Position numbers and translations under genes: made by a program. Of a stretch of DNA of 64,000 nt, positions 17,555 to 26,551 are shown in pieces (within the stretch, counting starts at the first letter, position 1; each line of letters opens with the position of its first letter). The notes beneath the pieces were generated by a model, which saw only the letters and a program-made list of their open reading frames with translations, was not told where the DNA came from and did no database searches. This stretch comes from an uncultured Lachnospiraceae bacterium (lineage in GTDB: Bacteria; Bacillota; Clostridia; Lachnospirales; Lachnospiraceae), in assembly GCA_900546325.1 (NCBI GenBank), contig URCR01000008.1, positions 1-64,000 on the forward strand. Direction: 5' to 3'.

Positions 17555-18400
17555 TTAACCCTTTACTGCTCCCGCTGTCAGTCCTTCTACCAGCCTCTTC
17601 TGTGCGAAGAAGAACATAATACATACCGGGATGATCGTAATAATTCCACCTGCCGTCAGAAGATCCCACTGTACTCCAAGCTGTCCGATCAAGCTTTTTA
17701 ATGCCACCGGAATCGTTCTTGTCTGTGTATTCGTAAACATCACTGCAAATGTATACTCATTCCAGGAAGTCATAAAAATGTATACACCGGTTGCCACAAG
17801 ACACGGACCGAGAATCGGAAGGATAATTTTTGAAAATGCGGTTCTCCGGTTACATCCATCTACCAGTGCCGCCTCCTCCAAAGTCAGTGGAAGATCATTT
17901 AAAAATCCATTCAAAAGCCATACGGAAAATGGAATCGTAAATGTTGTATAAGCTAAAATCAATGAACCCGGTGTGTACAAAAGTCCCATCTTTCTCATGA
18001 TAGAATACAGTGGAATCAAAAGTAACACCGTCGGAAACATATTGTTGCTTAAAAATAATGCCATCATCGCACGTCTTCCCGCGAAACGGTATCTCGAAAA
18101 AGCATACGCCGCCAGTGTTGATGTTGTAAGTGATACAATTGTCGTCGCAGCTGCAACAACAAAACTGTTTTTCATTGCATCTAAAAAGTTGACCGTTGTC
18201 GTAAACAAATTCTTATAGGAATCCCATACAACCTCTTTCGGCCAGTATGTGACTGCACCATACAATTCTGCTTCCGGCTTTATGGATGTGATAAACGTCC
18301 AGTAAAAAGGAAATAAAATAAAAAGCAGAATCAAAAGCAATGGAATATATAATGTAAACAGTCGTCTGAGAAATGTTTCTCTGCTCCTCATCCTATGCAT
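17555..18400 (-). CDS. Carbohydrate ABC transporter permease (MalG type)
   Basis: A 281-residue inner-membrane permease with six predicted helices and the EAA loop (TLEEAALVDGCNRRTAFSKIILP), which contacts the ATPase. It is the second permease of the importer; its start overlaps the end of the upstream permease by 8 nt. The operon context with uxaC and the shared operator with uxaA suggest hexuronate, oligogalacturonide or a uronate glycoside as cargo. Confidence 0.92.
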   Translation of the reverse strand: MHRMRSRETFLRRLFTLYIPLLLILLFILFPFYWTFITSIKPEAELYGAVTYWPKEVVWDSYKNLFTTTVNFLDAMKNSFVVAAATTIVSLTTSTLAAYAFSRYRFAGRRAMMALFLSNNMFPTVLLLIPLYSIMRKMGLLYTPGSLILAYTTFTIPFSVWLLNGFLNDLPLTLEEAALVDGCNRRTAFSKIILPILGPCLVATGVYIFMTSWNEYTFAVMFTNTQTRTIPVALKSLIGQLGVQWDLLTAGGIITIIPVCIMFFFAQKRLVEGLTAGAVKG

Positions 18401-19268
18401 CCTCCTCTCTGAATGTTGATATCAAGTATGGAATTGCGACAACCGAAAGCACCAGTGCCAACAGGATTGCCATCGCCGAAGCATATCCAAGATTCAGTGC
18501 GTTTCCTTTGTTGAAAATATATACACTCAGTGTCTGGCTGGAATATGCCGGTCCGCCTTCTGTCATATTGAAAATGACATCCACTGAATTTGCAACCCAG
18601 ATGATTCTGAGAAGCGCCGTAATGTAAATCGTATTTTTAATGGAAGGAATTGTAATCCGAAACAATTTCTGTAATCTTGTAGCTCCGTCAATATCCGCTG
18701 CCTCGTATAGTTCTTCCGGGATCCCCTGCAGCCCTGCCAAAAGCATCAATGCAAAGAATGGAATTCCCTGCCAGACTATCGTCAGAATCACACTCGGAAA
18801 AGCAGTATTTGTCTGAGAAAGGAACGGAATGTTCTCTGTGATCAGATGCATCTTTTTTAAAAGATCATTGATCACTCCAAAATTTCCATCATACATCCAT
18901 CTCCACATCAGACCGATCAGCACTCCCGGTGTTACCCACGGAATCAGACTGACCGCACGGACTACTCCCCGTCCTCTAAATTTCTTATTCAGCAAAAGCG
19001 CTAGAATAAATCCAAATAGAAACTGAAATCCTACACCTGCCACTACCCAGATCACTGTCTTCCCAAGTGCCCGCCAAAATAATTTATCCTGAAATGCCTC
19101 TACATAATTCTGTAGTCCGATAAACTGGATATCTTGCGGTCTTCTAAGATCATAACTCTGGAAGCTCATCCCAATCGCATTCACGACCGGGATGAAGACT
19201 ACACATAAAATAATGAGCAGTGCAGGAGCCACTAATAGATATGGGTAAATACTTTTTTTCTTTACCAT
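18393..19268 (-). CDS. Carbohydrate ABC transporter permease (MalF/UgpA type)
   Basis: A 291-residue permease with about six transmembrane segments and an EAA loop (IPEELYEAADIDGATRLQKLFRITIP). It forms the heterodimeric channel with the downstream MalG-type permease. No ATP-binding subunit is encoded in the operon, so a shared MsmK/MsiK-type ATPase elsewhere is expected, as is usual for CUT1 importers in Firmicutes. Confidence 0.92.
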   Translation of the reverse strand: MVKKKSIYPYLLVAPALLIILCVVFIPVVNAIGMSFQSYDLRRPQDIQFIGLQNYVEAFQDKLFWRALGKTVIWVVAGVGFQFLFGFILALLLNKKFRGRGVVRAVSLIPWVTPGVLIGLMWRWMYDGNFGVINDLLKKMHLITENIPFLSQTNTAFPSVILTIVWQGIPFFALMLLAGLQGIPEELYEAADIDGATRLQKLFRITIPSIKNTIYITALLRIIWVANSVDVIFNMTEGGPAYSSQTLSVYIFNKGNALNLGYASAMAILLALVLSVVAIPYLISTFREEDA

Positions 19269-19323
19269 TTCTTTTCCACTCCTTTAAGTCTAAAAATACT
19301 TGTCACTTCTGTTGTATTATTTC

Positions 19324-20604
19324 CTATTTATAAAGTTCTTCCTGCAAGATCTCCATACATTCCTTCGCACTGATTTCTCCCGTGAGTGCCTGTCCTACGG
19401 TACTTGGCCATACGGTCGAAATCCACTCTGTTGTCGTATCTTTAATCGGAATGATTCCCGCATAATCCATTCCCTCAATAGAAGCCTTCATAAATTTGTT
19501 ATTCTGGAAGTACTCTCCTTCCTGTACTGTCTGGCTTACAGGCACCTGACCGGTTCCTTCGCACCACATTTTCTGTCCTTCCCCTGTTGCAAGATAAGAT
19601 ACCCATTCAAATGCCGCTGCTTTGTTTTCACAGCTTTCAAAAATTACAGTCTCTGTATCACCCATAGATGTCCACTGTCCCTTGCCTGCCGGGAATGGAA
19701 ATGCTGCCACATCATCTCCAAGTACCTCCTCCATATCTGCGGAAGAACCCGTATGGTGGATAAACATTGCCGTAAGACCTGACTGGAAATTTGCAACTGT
19801 CTCCTGGAAGCCATCACTGACTGCTGTCGGCGGAACATATCCGTTTTCATAGAGATCAATAAAATCCTGCATTCCCTTTACAGATTCCTTGCTTGTCAGA
19901 TCTTCAAAATCTCCGCCTTCCCCGTAAATGAAACTTCCCCACGGTTCCTGGCCACCTTTTGCTCCTCGCATTCCGAATCCATAAACATCCGTCTCTCCGT
20001 CCCCGTCTGTATCCATCGTACATTTTTTAATCGCTTCCAGAAATTCATCGTAAGTTTTCGGTACTTCCACTCCTGCTTTTTCAAAAATAGACGGTCTGTA
20101 ATATACATATAACACCTGCACATTCCAAGGCATTACATACATCTCTTCCTCGGATCCCCCGGCTTCCTTCATAATATTATAAATATTCTCCGGAATGTCA
20201 TCCTTATCTTCCCATTTGTCAATATATGGAGTCAGGTCTGTAAGTAAATCATTATTTACAAATAATGGGGTAGATGTCAGCTTCCATGTTGCTACGTCCG
20301 GCGAACCTCCTCCCATACATGCGTTAAACAGATTCTCTGAGTAGGCTCCTCCGTCCCATGGAACTTCCTCTCCGACTACTTCAATCCCTTTTCCGTTTTC
20401 CTTGTTAAATTTTTCAATGATTTCCTGCATCAGCTGTGAATATTCCGTATTGTCCGCCCAATACTTAAAATTAATCGTACACGGTTCAATCTCACCGCTG
20501 TCTGCCTTTTTACTGCTGTCCTTCTCCTCATTTCCAGAAGAACAGGCTGTCGCTCCAAATGCCATTGTTGCTGCAAGCAAAACTGCTATCCATTTCTTTT
20601 TCAT
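19324..20604 (-). CDS. Extracellular sugar-binding lipoprotein of the ABC importer
   Basis: About 426 residues. A signal peptide and lipobox (FGATAC, Cys near residue 21) precede a family 1 solute-binding domain (INFKYWADNTEYSQLMQEII). The start at 20604, with AAAGGAAG 7 nt upstream, is preferred over 20628. It is the first gene of the operon and captures the substrate outside the cell. Promoter and two operators lie upstream. A uronic acid or uronate oligomer is the most likely ligand by context; this is inference. Confidence 0.9.
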   Translation of the reverse strand: MKKKWIAVLLAATMAFGATACSSGNEEKDSSKKADSGEIEPCTINFKYWADNTEYSQLMQEIIEKFNKENGKGIEVVGEEVPWDGGAYSENLFNACMGGGSPDVATWKLTSTPLFVNNDLLTDLTPYIDKWEDKDDIPENIYNIMKEAGGSEEEMYVMPWNVQVLYVYYRPSIFEKAGVEVPKTYDEFLEAIKKCTMDTDGDGETDVYGFGMRGAKGGQEPWGSFIYGEGGDFEDLTSKESVKGMQDFIDLYENGYVPPTAVSDGFQETVANFQSGLTAMFIHHTGSSADMEEVLGDDVAAFPFPAGKGQWTSMGDTETVIFESCENKAAAFEWVSYLATGEGQKMWCEGTGQVPVSQTVQEGEYFQNNKFMKASIEGMDYAGIIPIKDTTTEWISTVWPSTVGQALTGEISAKECMEILQEELYK

Positions 20605-20641
20605 CGCTTTCTTCCTTTCTACTCTCAATTTTCGTTCAATT

Positions 20642-20655
20642 TGTAAGCGTTTACA
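20642..20655. promoter_or_regulatory. Operator TGTAAGCGTTTACA in the leader of the uronate ABC operon
   Basis: The exact reverse complement of the uxaA operator at 2691-2704. It lies about 70 nt downstream of the predicted start and about 37 nt before the first gene. It fits both the LacI-type and CcpA cre consensus. Confidence 0.72.
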
Positions 20656-20703
20656 TTTTCTGATAAAAAAATAAATATTCTAATAATATAGAATAATTTT
20701 CCT

Positions 20704-20717
20704 TGTAAGCACTTACA
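20704..20717. promoter_or_regulatory. Operator TGTAAGCACTTACA at the start of the uronate ABC operon
   Basis: A near-perfect palindrome with 6-bp arms, just downstream of the predicted -10 box. It is centred 62 bp from the second site at 20642-20655, a spacing (close to six helical turns) that would allow looping by a tetrameric LacI-type repressor. The central CA deviates from the cre consensus CG, which favours the LacI-type protein over CcpA here. Confidence 0.7.
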
Positions 20718-20729
20718 TTACATACTTGT

Positions 20730-20758
20730 ATTATATACTTCGTGTATTTTTCCGTCAA
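20730..20758 (-). promoter_or_regulatory. Promoter of the uronate ABC/transketolase/uxaC operon
   Basis: On the minus strand TTGACG (20758-20753), a 17-nt spacer and TATAAT (20735-20730). This is a near-consensus sigma-A promoter, with the first operator directly after it. Together with the terminator at 20869-20913 it accounts for the 20605-20977 gap. Confidence 0.8.
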
Positions 20759-20868
20759 TTAACGATTTTTATAAAATCGAGGTCCTTTTTTTGTGTGTTT
20801 TTACCAATTTTCAGCTCTGCTTTCCCTTTTTCCAAAACATATTGTATATCCTGTTCTCATTGCTTTTC

Positions 20869-20913
20869 AAAAAAAGAAGACCGGAAACTTTCTTTCAAGT
20901 TTTCAGCCTTCTT
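20869..20913 (-). terminator. Terminator of the DUF4340/ABC exporter operon
   Basis: On the minus strand GAAGGCTGAAAACTT pairs imperfectly (some mismatches and G-U pairs) with AAGTTTCCGGTCTTC and is followed by a run of T. It lies 65 nt past the DUF4340 stop. Confidence 0.65.
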
Positions 20914-20977
20914 TTCATCTTCTATTTTGTATCTTCTGTTTTTTTATTTTTTCTTTCTGCCTTTTGGGAACACGTTC

Positions 20978-21889
20978 TTACTCTCCCTTATTCAGCATAT
21001 TTTCCACGACTTCTTTTCCCATCTGATAGACCATCTTGGAGCCATCTAACTGTACATAGTAGTATGACCCGCTCTCATCCAGCTTACCAATATTCAATGT
21101 AAGTGTCTGCTCTTTCTTATCATCGTCTTCATACACTGCTTCAATTTTGATCTTATTGGCTTCATCCAGTCCATACGATGCCAGTTTTTCATCTTTCACC
21201 GCATATTCCACGCAAGTTCCAAAGGATGCTGCTCCAAATCCTCCTGCAATTGCCGTCAGATCTTCTTTCTGGCTCTCTTCCTCGGAATCGTATACAGTCT
21301 GCTTGCCGTTTTCTGTAATCGTCACTTTTTTCAGGTTCGTACTTCCGATACTCGGCAGTGTTTCTTTCTGGAGGAAATCATTCAGTTCATAAGAAATTGT
21401 ATCCAAAATTGTCCCGGAGACGGTATACACTTTTTCTTTGTCATTCAGTGTCATATAATAATTATCTTCCACTGCATTTCCAAAGTAAAGTGTTGTCTCT
21501 GTTCCTTCACTGTCTTTCAGATGTATGGTGTATTTTGGATCTTCCAGACCGTAGTCGGAAAGCTGGTCGGTCTCTTTTAGTTCGCGCACGGCCGTAATAT
21601 TTCCAAAGGCTGTCGCCATCGCATCAATATAGCTCTGAGCAACCGGAAATTCTTTGTCTTTTGTGTAATACCACACGTCGTCGTTCTTTGCAAATGCAAA
21701 GTCATTTCCTTCATACTGATAAGAGATTTCCCGAATATCAGAAATATCTGTCACGGTAACTGCGTTCTTCTCAGCCTCCGATGCCTGCTTTTGCTCCTGC
21801 TTCTCATTGTAACTTCCAAGTCCAAGGTAGACAATGACAAGCACTGCCAGAACTCCGGTCAAAATCAATAGTGATCTATGCTTTTTCAT
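20978..21889 (-). CDS. DUF4340 domain-containing protein of an ABC exporter operon
   Basis: A 303-residue protein with an N-terminal membrane anchor (SLLILTGVLAVLVIVYLGLG) and an extracellular DUF4340 region rich in acidic and Thr/Tyr residues (for example FAFAKNDDVWYYTKDKEFPV). DUF4340 proteins usually follow GldG-like and ABC-2 permease genes, as here. It is the fourth gene of the operon, 13 nt after the GldG-like gene, with AGGAGG before the ATG. The role is unknown; an accessory of the exporter is inferred from synteny. Confidence 0.82.
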   Translation of the reverse strand: MKKHRSLLILTGVLAVLVIVYLGLGSYNEKQEQKQASEAEKNAVTVTDISDIREISYQYEGNDFAFAKNDDVWYYTKDKEFPVAQSYIDAMATAFGNITAVRELKETDQLSDYGLEDPKYTIHLKDSEGTETTLYFGNAVEDNYYMTLNDKEKVYTVSGTILDTISYELNDFLQKETLPSIGSTNLKKVTITENGKQTVYDSEEESQKEDLTAIAGGFGAASFGTCVEYAVKDEKLASYGLDEANKIKIEAVYEDDDKKEQTLTLNIGKLDESGSYYYVQLDGSKMVYQMGKEVVENMLNKGE

Positions 21890-21902
21890 ATCTGACCTCC
21901 TG

Positions 21903-23282
21903 CTATGCTTTTCTTCTCTTCATCCATCTTGCAAATCCAGAGATCAAAATGATCACCGGCACTCCAAAGATCATCAGCAGGCTGAATCCGCCGGCATACT
22001 GTACGGTGTTGTAGGTCACTGCAAGACTCTTTGGCTCGATCGCTGTATTTTCTACATCATCAAAGTTACTTGTCACTGCGTTCATAAACAATTTGAGGTT
22101 CTCTACCGTCGTAAAGGCATCTGTCAACTGGCTGTCAATCATCATCGGCGCTGAGATCACCGTCAGTCTTCCCTCGCCTTCTGTCGCCACTGCACCAAGT
22201 ATATATTCTCCTTGTTCCTGTTTATCCTCGGTCACCGCAAATCCGTTCTCGGAAGTTGTCATAAACGGAGTGACACTGATCGTATCCCTTGCCGGATCTG
22301 TCTCGATCATTCCGCGTGCATTTAAAAGCAGTACCATATTGCTTGACATTCCTTCGCCAAGTTCCCCGGATGCACTGATTTCCGGGAAGAAGGAATATGG
22401 ATTTCCCTGGTACGCACGCTCAGTATCCGCGATGTATCCATCTGCCATCTGAAGTCCGTATTCTTCCATAAATGCATCAAGATTTGGTGTGTCCTTATCT
22501 TCTGCACCGGGGATAAGAATCATTTTTCCACCGTTTTGCAAATACTCGGAAAGTGTATTTTTTTCATCTTCTGTAATATCTGTGGTCGGTGCATACATAA
22601 ACAGAAGATCACAGTCTTCCGGAATCTCGCTGTTCATAAGAAGATTCAGCTCTTCCGTCGATAAATTCGCCTTCTCAAACAGTTCTGACAGACTTGTAGA
22701 TACTGTACTTTCTCCATGTCCGCTCGTCCGGTAAATTTTCTTTGTCTCTTCGCTTGTCACATAGTTGACTGCACTTGTGAGCTGTCCCTCCGCATCAAAT
22801 TCAGATTCCTGCATCTGTCCGGTCATATAGTAAGAGGACTGGTCATAGACGATGATGTCTGTAAATGGAATGGTAGTTGTCTTCTCCGTATCCGGGCAGG
22901 ATACCACGATCGTATTTGAGGATGCGTCATACTCAGTCAGTGCCGCAGGATGGAGCACCGGATCGATCCACTCGACAGAAATCTTCCCTGACAATGCCGC
23001 ATATTTGCTCAAAAATGTCTTGATTCTCTCATCGGTCGAAGATTTCTCCGCCAGCACTTTGATCTCTACTTTTTTATCCAGTTTTTTCAACATCTTTTTC
23101 GATGTATCTGTGATTTCATAGATCTTATTGTCGCTGATATCAATATTTCTCACAGATTCCGGGAGCCTTCCTGCCACGAGATTGATCACGATCACTACTG
23201 CAACTGCGATCGCTGTCAGTCCCAGACTGTATGCACCCCTTTTCGTATGAATAGTTCCAAATAGTTTTTTCAATTTTTCCAC
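21903..23282 (-). CDS. GldG-like ABC transporter auxiliary protein
   Basis: A 459-residue protein with an N-terminal transmembrane helix, a large extracytoplasmic domain of the ABC_transp_aux (GldG/IFT52-like) family and a C-terminal helix before WMKRRKA. It starts at GTG (23282), set by AGGAGGG 7 nt upstream. It accompanies an ABC-2 permease and an ATPase in the same operon. In Bacteroidetes relatives act in gliding; in Firmicutes the function is uncharacterised. Confidence 0.85.
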   Translation of the reverse strand: MEKLKKLFGTIHTKRGAYSLGLTAIAVAVVIVINLVAGRLPESVRNIDISDNKIYEITDTSKKMLKKLDKKVEIKVLAEKSSTDERIKTFLSKYAALSGKISVEWIDPVLHPAALTEYDASSNTIVVSCPDTEKTTTIPFTDIIVYDQSSYYMTGQMQESEFDAEGQLTSAVNYVTSEETKKIYRTSGHGESTVSTSLSELFEKANLSTEELNLLMNSEIPEDCDLLFMYAPTTDITEDEKNTLSEYLQNGGKMILIPGAEDKDTPNLDAFMEEYGLQMADGYIADTERAYQGNPYSFFPEISASGELGEGMSSNMVLLLNARGMIETDPARDTISVTPFMTTSENGFAVTEDKQEQGEYILGAVATEGEGRLTVISAPMMIDSQLTDAFTTVENLKLFMNAVTSNFDDVENTAIEPKSLAVTYNTVQYAGGFSLLMIFGVPVIILISGFARWMKRRKA

Positions 23283-23294
23283 AATACTGCCCTC

Positions 23295-24161
23295 CTAACT
23301 CCAACGCCTTTTCTGAATTACCTGCACGGTCAGAAAGACACATAGGAAAATCAAAGAAAAATAGAGTATGACTCCACTGATGTCAATGATATGGGTAAAT
23401 GCAATGTTTGTAAACGGCTCTGTCAAAATAAATTTTCCAAACAGATCCGGAAGCAGGTTGTCGAACAAGCTGGATTTTGCAATATATGTCCCGATCGCCG
23501 CGGCAGCGCCTAACACTTCCACACCTGCTGCAATTACCCAGTTTTTTGTCATCTGGTAAATGCCGATGACCAGAACTGTCAGGATCGCAAGAATTCCCAT
23601 CAGACCTCCCATTGCCGATGTCGGCAGGAAGTCAACAAGTCCTTCCCACAAATACAGAACGAGAAGTACTCCAAATGTGCTGATCGCAGCGATGATCTGG
23701 CTCTCTGTCAGAGCAGATAAAAACATTCCAATTGCAATATAGACACATCCAAGAAGGAAAAATGCCAGAATCGCCATGTAGTCAATACCGATATGTGCCT
23801 CTCCCTGGCTTTCAATGATCAGCGGAAACACCGTATAGATTGCGCACGGAACAGCAAAGACTGTAACCATTGCAAAATATTTTCCAAGCACGATCTGTCC
23901 AAGACTTACCGGTGCAGTCAACAGGAGCTGGTCTGTCCTGCTTCGCTTTTCCTCCGCAAAACATTTCATCGTAAGCACCGGGACTGCCACAAGCATGATA
24001 AATAATATGGAGTTTAACGCATAAGAAAAGTACGGATATCCCATGTTCAGGTTATACACCATGAAATAAATTCCGGTGATCGCCACGAGAAACGCAATAA
24101 ATACATACCCGATCATCGAATCGAAATACGATTTTAATTCCCTCTTATAAATTGCTTTCAT
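23295..24161 (-). CDS. ABC-2 type exporter permease (GldF-like)
   Basis: About 288 residues with six hydrophobic segments. The start MKAIYKRELKSYFDSMIGY is typical of GldF-like permeases. The ATG at 24161, with AGGGGGAG upstream, is preferred over 24218; it overlaps the end of the ATPase gene by 17 nt. It works with the ATPase upstream and the GldG-like and DUF4340 proteins downstream. The exported substrate is unknown. Confidence 0.88.
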   Translation of the reverse strand: MKAIYKRELKSYFDSMIGYVFIAFLVAITGIYFMVYNLNMGYPYFSYALNSILFIMLVAVPVLTMKCFAEEKRSRTDQLLLTAPVSLGQIVLGKYFAMVTVFAVPCAIYTVFPLIIESQGEAHIGIDYMAILAFFLLGCVYIAIGMFLSALTESQIIAAISTFGVLLVLYLWEGLVDFLPTSAMGGLMGILAILTVLVIGIYQMTKNWVIAAGVEVLGAAAAIGTYIAKSSLFDNLLPDLFGKFILTEPFTNIAFTHIIDISGVILYFSLIFLCVFLTVQVIQKRRWS

Positions 24162-25143
24162 CTTCGTCTCCCCCTTCCTCATCTGCAGAAACGTTCGGCT
24201 CGGAGTCTCTTGTTTCATCCTGTGTCAGTTTTAAGAAGACATCTTCCAGCGTGATTCTTGACAGATTCAGCTTCAGCAGCGGACACTTCTCCTCTGCAAA
24301 TATATGGAAGAGCTTCTCCCGAATGTCCTTCTGGTTCACAGTCTTAATGAAAATATCCGTCGTTCCGTCATTTTGCTGTTTATACTCTGCGGTCTCAATC
24401 TCTTCTATCTTGTCGAGAATCTCTCTTACTCTTGTCTCTTCCGCTTTGGCTGTCAGTTCAATCGTTTCGGAACCATTTAAAAGCCGCTCCAGATTCTCCG
24501 GGGTGTCACTTGCTACCAGCTTTCCATGCGCAATGATCATGACATAGTCACAGACTGCCTGCACTTCCGCCAGAATGTGGGAACTTAAGATGATCGTGTG
24601 ATTTTTGGAAAGTTCCTTGATCAGCTCCCGGATTTCGATGATCTGCTTCGGATCCAGTCCGACAGTCGGTTCGTCTAAGATGATCACTTCCGGAAATCCA
24701 AGAACTGCCTGTGCAAGCCCGACTCTTTGCTTGTATCCTTTTGACAGATTTTTAATCAGACGTCCTTCTACCTCCTCCAGTTTGACAAGCTGAATGACTT
24801 TTTCCACTTCTGCTTTTCTGTCTTTTTTCTTTACCTTTTTCAGCTCTGCCGCAAAATCAAGATATTCTTTTACGGTCATATCCAGATACAGCGGCGGAAT
24901 CTCCGGGAGATACCCGATGCTTCTCTTTGCATCTTCCGGTTCCTCGAGGATGTTATGCCCGTTGATGAGCACTTCTCCTTCCGTGGCACCGAGATACCCT
25001 GTCATAATATTCATTGTTGTCGATTTTCCCGCACCGTTTGGTCCGAGAAATCCATAGATCTGACCACTCTCCACCGTAAAGTTGAGATGATCTACCGCCA
25101 GATGACTGCCATAGCGTTTTACCAGATTTTTAACTTCTATCAA
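24145..25143 (-). CDS. ABC transporter ATP-binding protein (exporter)
   Basis: About 332 residues: Walker A GPNGAGKST, signature LSKGYKQRVGLAQ, Walker B VIILDEPTVGLD and the H-loop ILSSHIL, followed by a C-terminal DUF4162-like extension with an acidic tail. The likely start is a TTG at 25143 (LIEVKNLVKRYG), preceded by GGGAGGG at 7-8 nt spacing; the upstream ATG at 25182 lacks such a site. It is the first gene of a four-gene exporter operon. Confidence 0.9.
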   Translation of the reverse strand: MIEVKNLVKRYGSHLAVDHLNFTVESGQIYGFLGPNGAGKSTTMNIMTGYLGATEGEVLINGHNILEEPEDAKRSIGYLPEIPPLYLDMTVKEYLDFAAELKKVKKKDRKAEVEKVIQLVKLEEVEGRLIKNLSKGYKQRVGLAQAVLGFPEVIILDEPTVGLDPKQIIEIRELIKELSKNHTIILSSHILAEVQAVCDYVMIIAHGKLVASDTPENLERLLNGSETIELTAKAEETRVREILDKIEEIETAEYKQQNDGTTDIFIKTVNQKDIREKLFHIFAEEKCPLLKLNLSRITLEDVFLKLTQDETRDSEPNVSADEEGGDEDESNL

Positions 25144-25369
25144 CTTTTTACCCTCCCGACAAAATGTGTTTCTCTGGATCATGCCTTCGACTTTTCTAAG
25201 TTCTTTTGCATACCCCGCTGGATACTTTGTACACTGTTGCCAAAAACACGCTCTGATTTTTTTATTTTATAAAACAAACTCGTTTATTCTGTGACAGTTA
25301 TGTGTCCATTCTGTGAAAAGCTCCGACACGATTCTGCATAGAATCTAAAAAAAGGAAGAACCAACCCAC

Positions 25370-25606
25370 TCATCGGATCAGTTCTTCTTTTTCCTTCCGG
25401 CTCAGCCGCTTTATCGCATATTCTCTTTTCATCGCTTCTTCTTTTGTTTCAAATGCCTCATAATAGATGAGTGTGACCGGGCGTCTCACCTTTGTATATT
25501 TCGCGCCTCTGCCCTGATTGTGAGCCTCCATGCGGCGGGTAAGATCATTTGTCCAGCCGGTGTAAAACGTGCCGTCACTGCATTTTACGATGTATGTATA
25601 GTTCAT
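25370..25606 (-). CDS. GIY-YIG endonuclease-like small protein
   Basis: A 78-residue single-domain GIY-YIG protein of the UPF0213/YhbQ type. The YTYIVKC and GTFYTGWTNDLTRRMEAHNQGRGAKYT segments carry the GIY and YIG core and the catalytic Arg and Tyr. AAGGAGAG precedes the ATG. Such proteins are widespread and mostly uncharacterised. It is not part of a mobile element here. Confidence 0.9.
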   Translation of the reverse strand: MNYTYIVKCSDGTFYTGWTNDLTRRMEAHNQGRGAKYTKVRRPVTLIYYEAFETKEEAMKREYAIKRLSRKEKEELIR

Positions 25607-25720
25607 GGATCTTCTCTCTCCTTCGCATTTTCATTTACTGTCTCGGCAATATCACTGAAAAGATCCCAAAGCAGTTCACGAAAAACATTTCTTCAGGATC
25701 TTTTCTTTTTCTTCTATTTT

Positions 25721-26509
25721 CTATTCGTATGCAATATGGTCCATCGGGTTGACTGGCTGTCCGTCCTTTAACAGCTGGAAATATAAGTTTGGACCTTCTA
25801 CACTGTAATACTTGGTGGGCTCGCTCACATAGCCGATCACACTGTTCTCCGCCACATACTCCCCTGGCTGTACCGGCACTTCTTTGAGCTGTCCGTAAAT
25901 GGCTGCATAGCCATTTCCCATATCAATACTTACGGTCGTTCCGGTCTGGGCGTTTGTGTCGACTGCTGAGACAGTTCCAGCAGCTGCTGCTTTTACTTCT
26001 GCACCGACTTCCCCGCTGATCACAACTGCCGGATTATACTTGTACTGATCAAGTGTCGCAAAATAAATGCTCTGATCCATACTGTAATTCATAATGACAT
26101 TTCCGTCTACCGGCCACAGAAGCGTGTCTTCCTCGCTGAAATAAGCTGCCGTGCCGGTTCCTGCTGTCTGTTCTGCCCCCGCATCAGTCTGTGCCGGAGT
26201 TTCCTCTGCATTTTCGGCAGCTTCTCCTGCTTTCTGCTGTTCTTCTGTTCCGTCGGCCTGTTCCGCTTCTTCCTGCTCCGGAAGTACGATCTTATCTGTG
26301 TTGGCCGCTTCCGACTGCTCTTTTTCTTCTGCCTCTCGCTCTTTTTCTTTCTGTTCCTTTTCGGCCTTGGCGAGCTGCTCTTTCATCTCACTTTTGTAGC
26401 TGCTGAATGTATAAGCCCCTACCAGTGCGACAACTGCGATAAAACATATTGCGATTGCTGCTGCCATGCCTTTCCCCTTCATTTGGAATGGCTCTTCATT
26501 TTTCTTCAT
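25721..26509 (-). CDS. spoIIQ: M23-type peptidase-domain sporulation protein, SpoIIQ-like
   Basis: About 262 residues: a short cytoplasmic part, one transmembrane helix (MAAAIAICFIAVVALVGAYTF), a low-complexity Glu/Ala/Gln linker, and a C-terminal LytM/M23 domain (GTVSAVDTNAQTGTTVSIDMGNGY). The canonical catalytic His residues of M23 peptidases appear to be lacking. It lies directly downstream of spoIID, the usual clostridial order, so it probably forms the forespore half of the SpoIIQ-SpoIIIAH channel. The start at 26509 is preferred because AGAGG is 8 nt upstream. Confidence 0.75.
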   Translation of the reverse strand: MKKNEEPFQMKGKGMAAAIAICFIAVVALVGAYTFSSYKSEMKEQLAKAEKEQKEKEREAEEKEQSEAANTDKIVLPEQEEAEQADGTEEQQKAGEAAENAEETPAQTDAGAEQTAGTGTAAYFSEEDTLLWPVDGNVIMNYSMDQSIYFATLDQYKYNPAVVISGEVGAEVKAAAAGTVSAVDTNAQTGTTVSIDMGNGYAAIYGQLKEVPVQPGEYVAENSVIGYVSEPTKYYSVEGPNLYFQLLKDGQPVNPMDHIAYE

Positions 26510-26551
26510 CTTCATCACCTCTGACTTTATTTTTGCCAGAAAGCGATGTGC

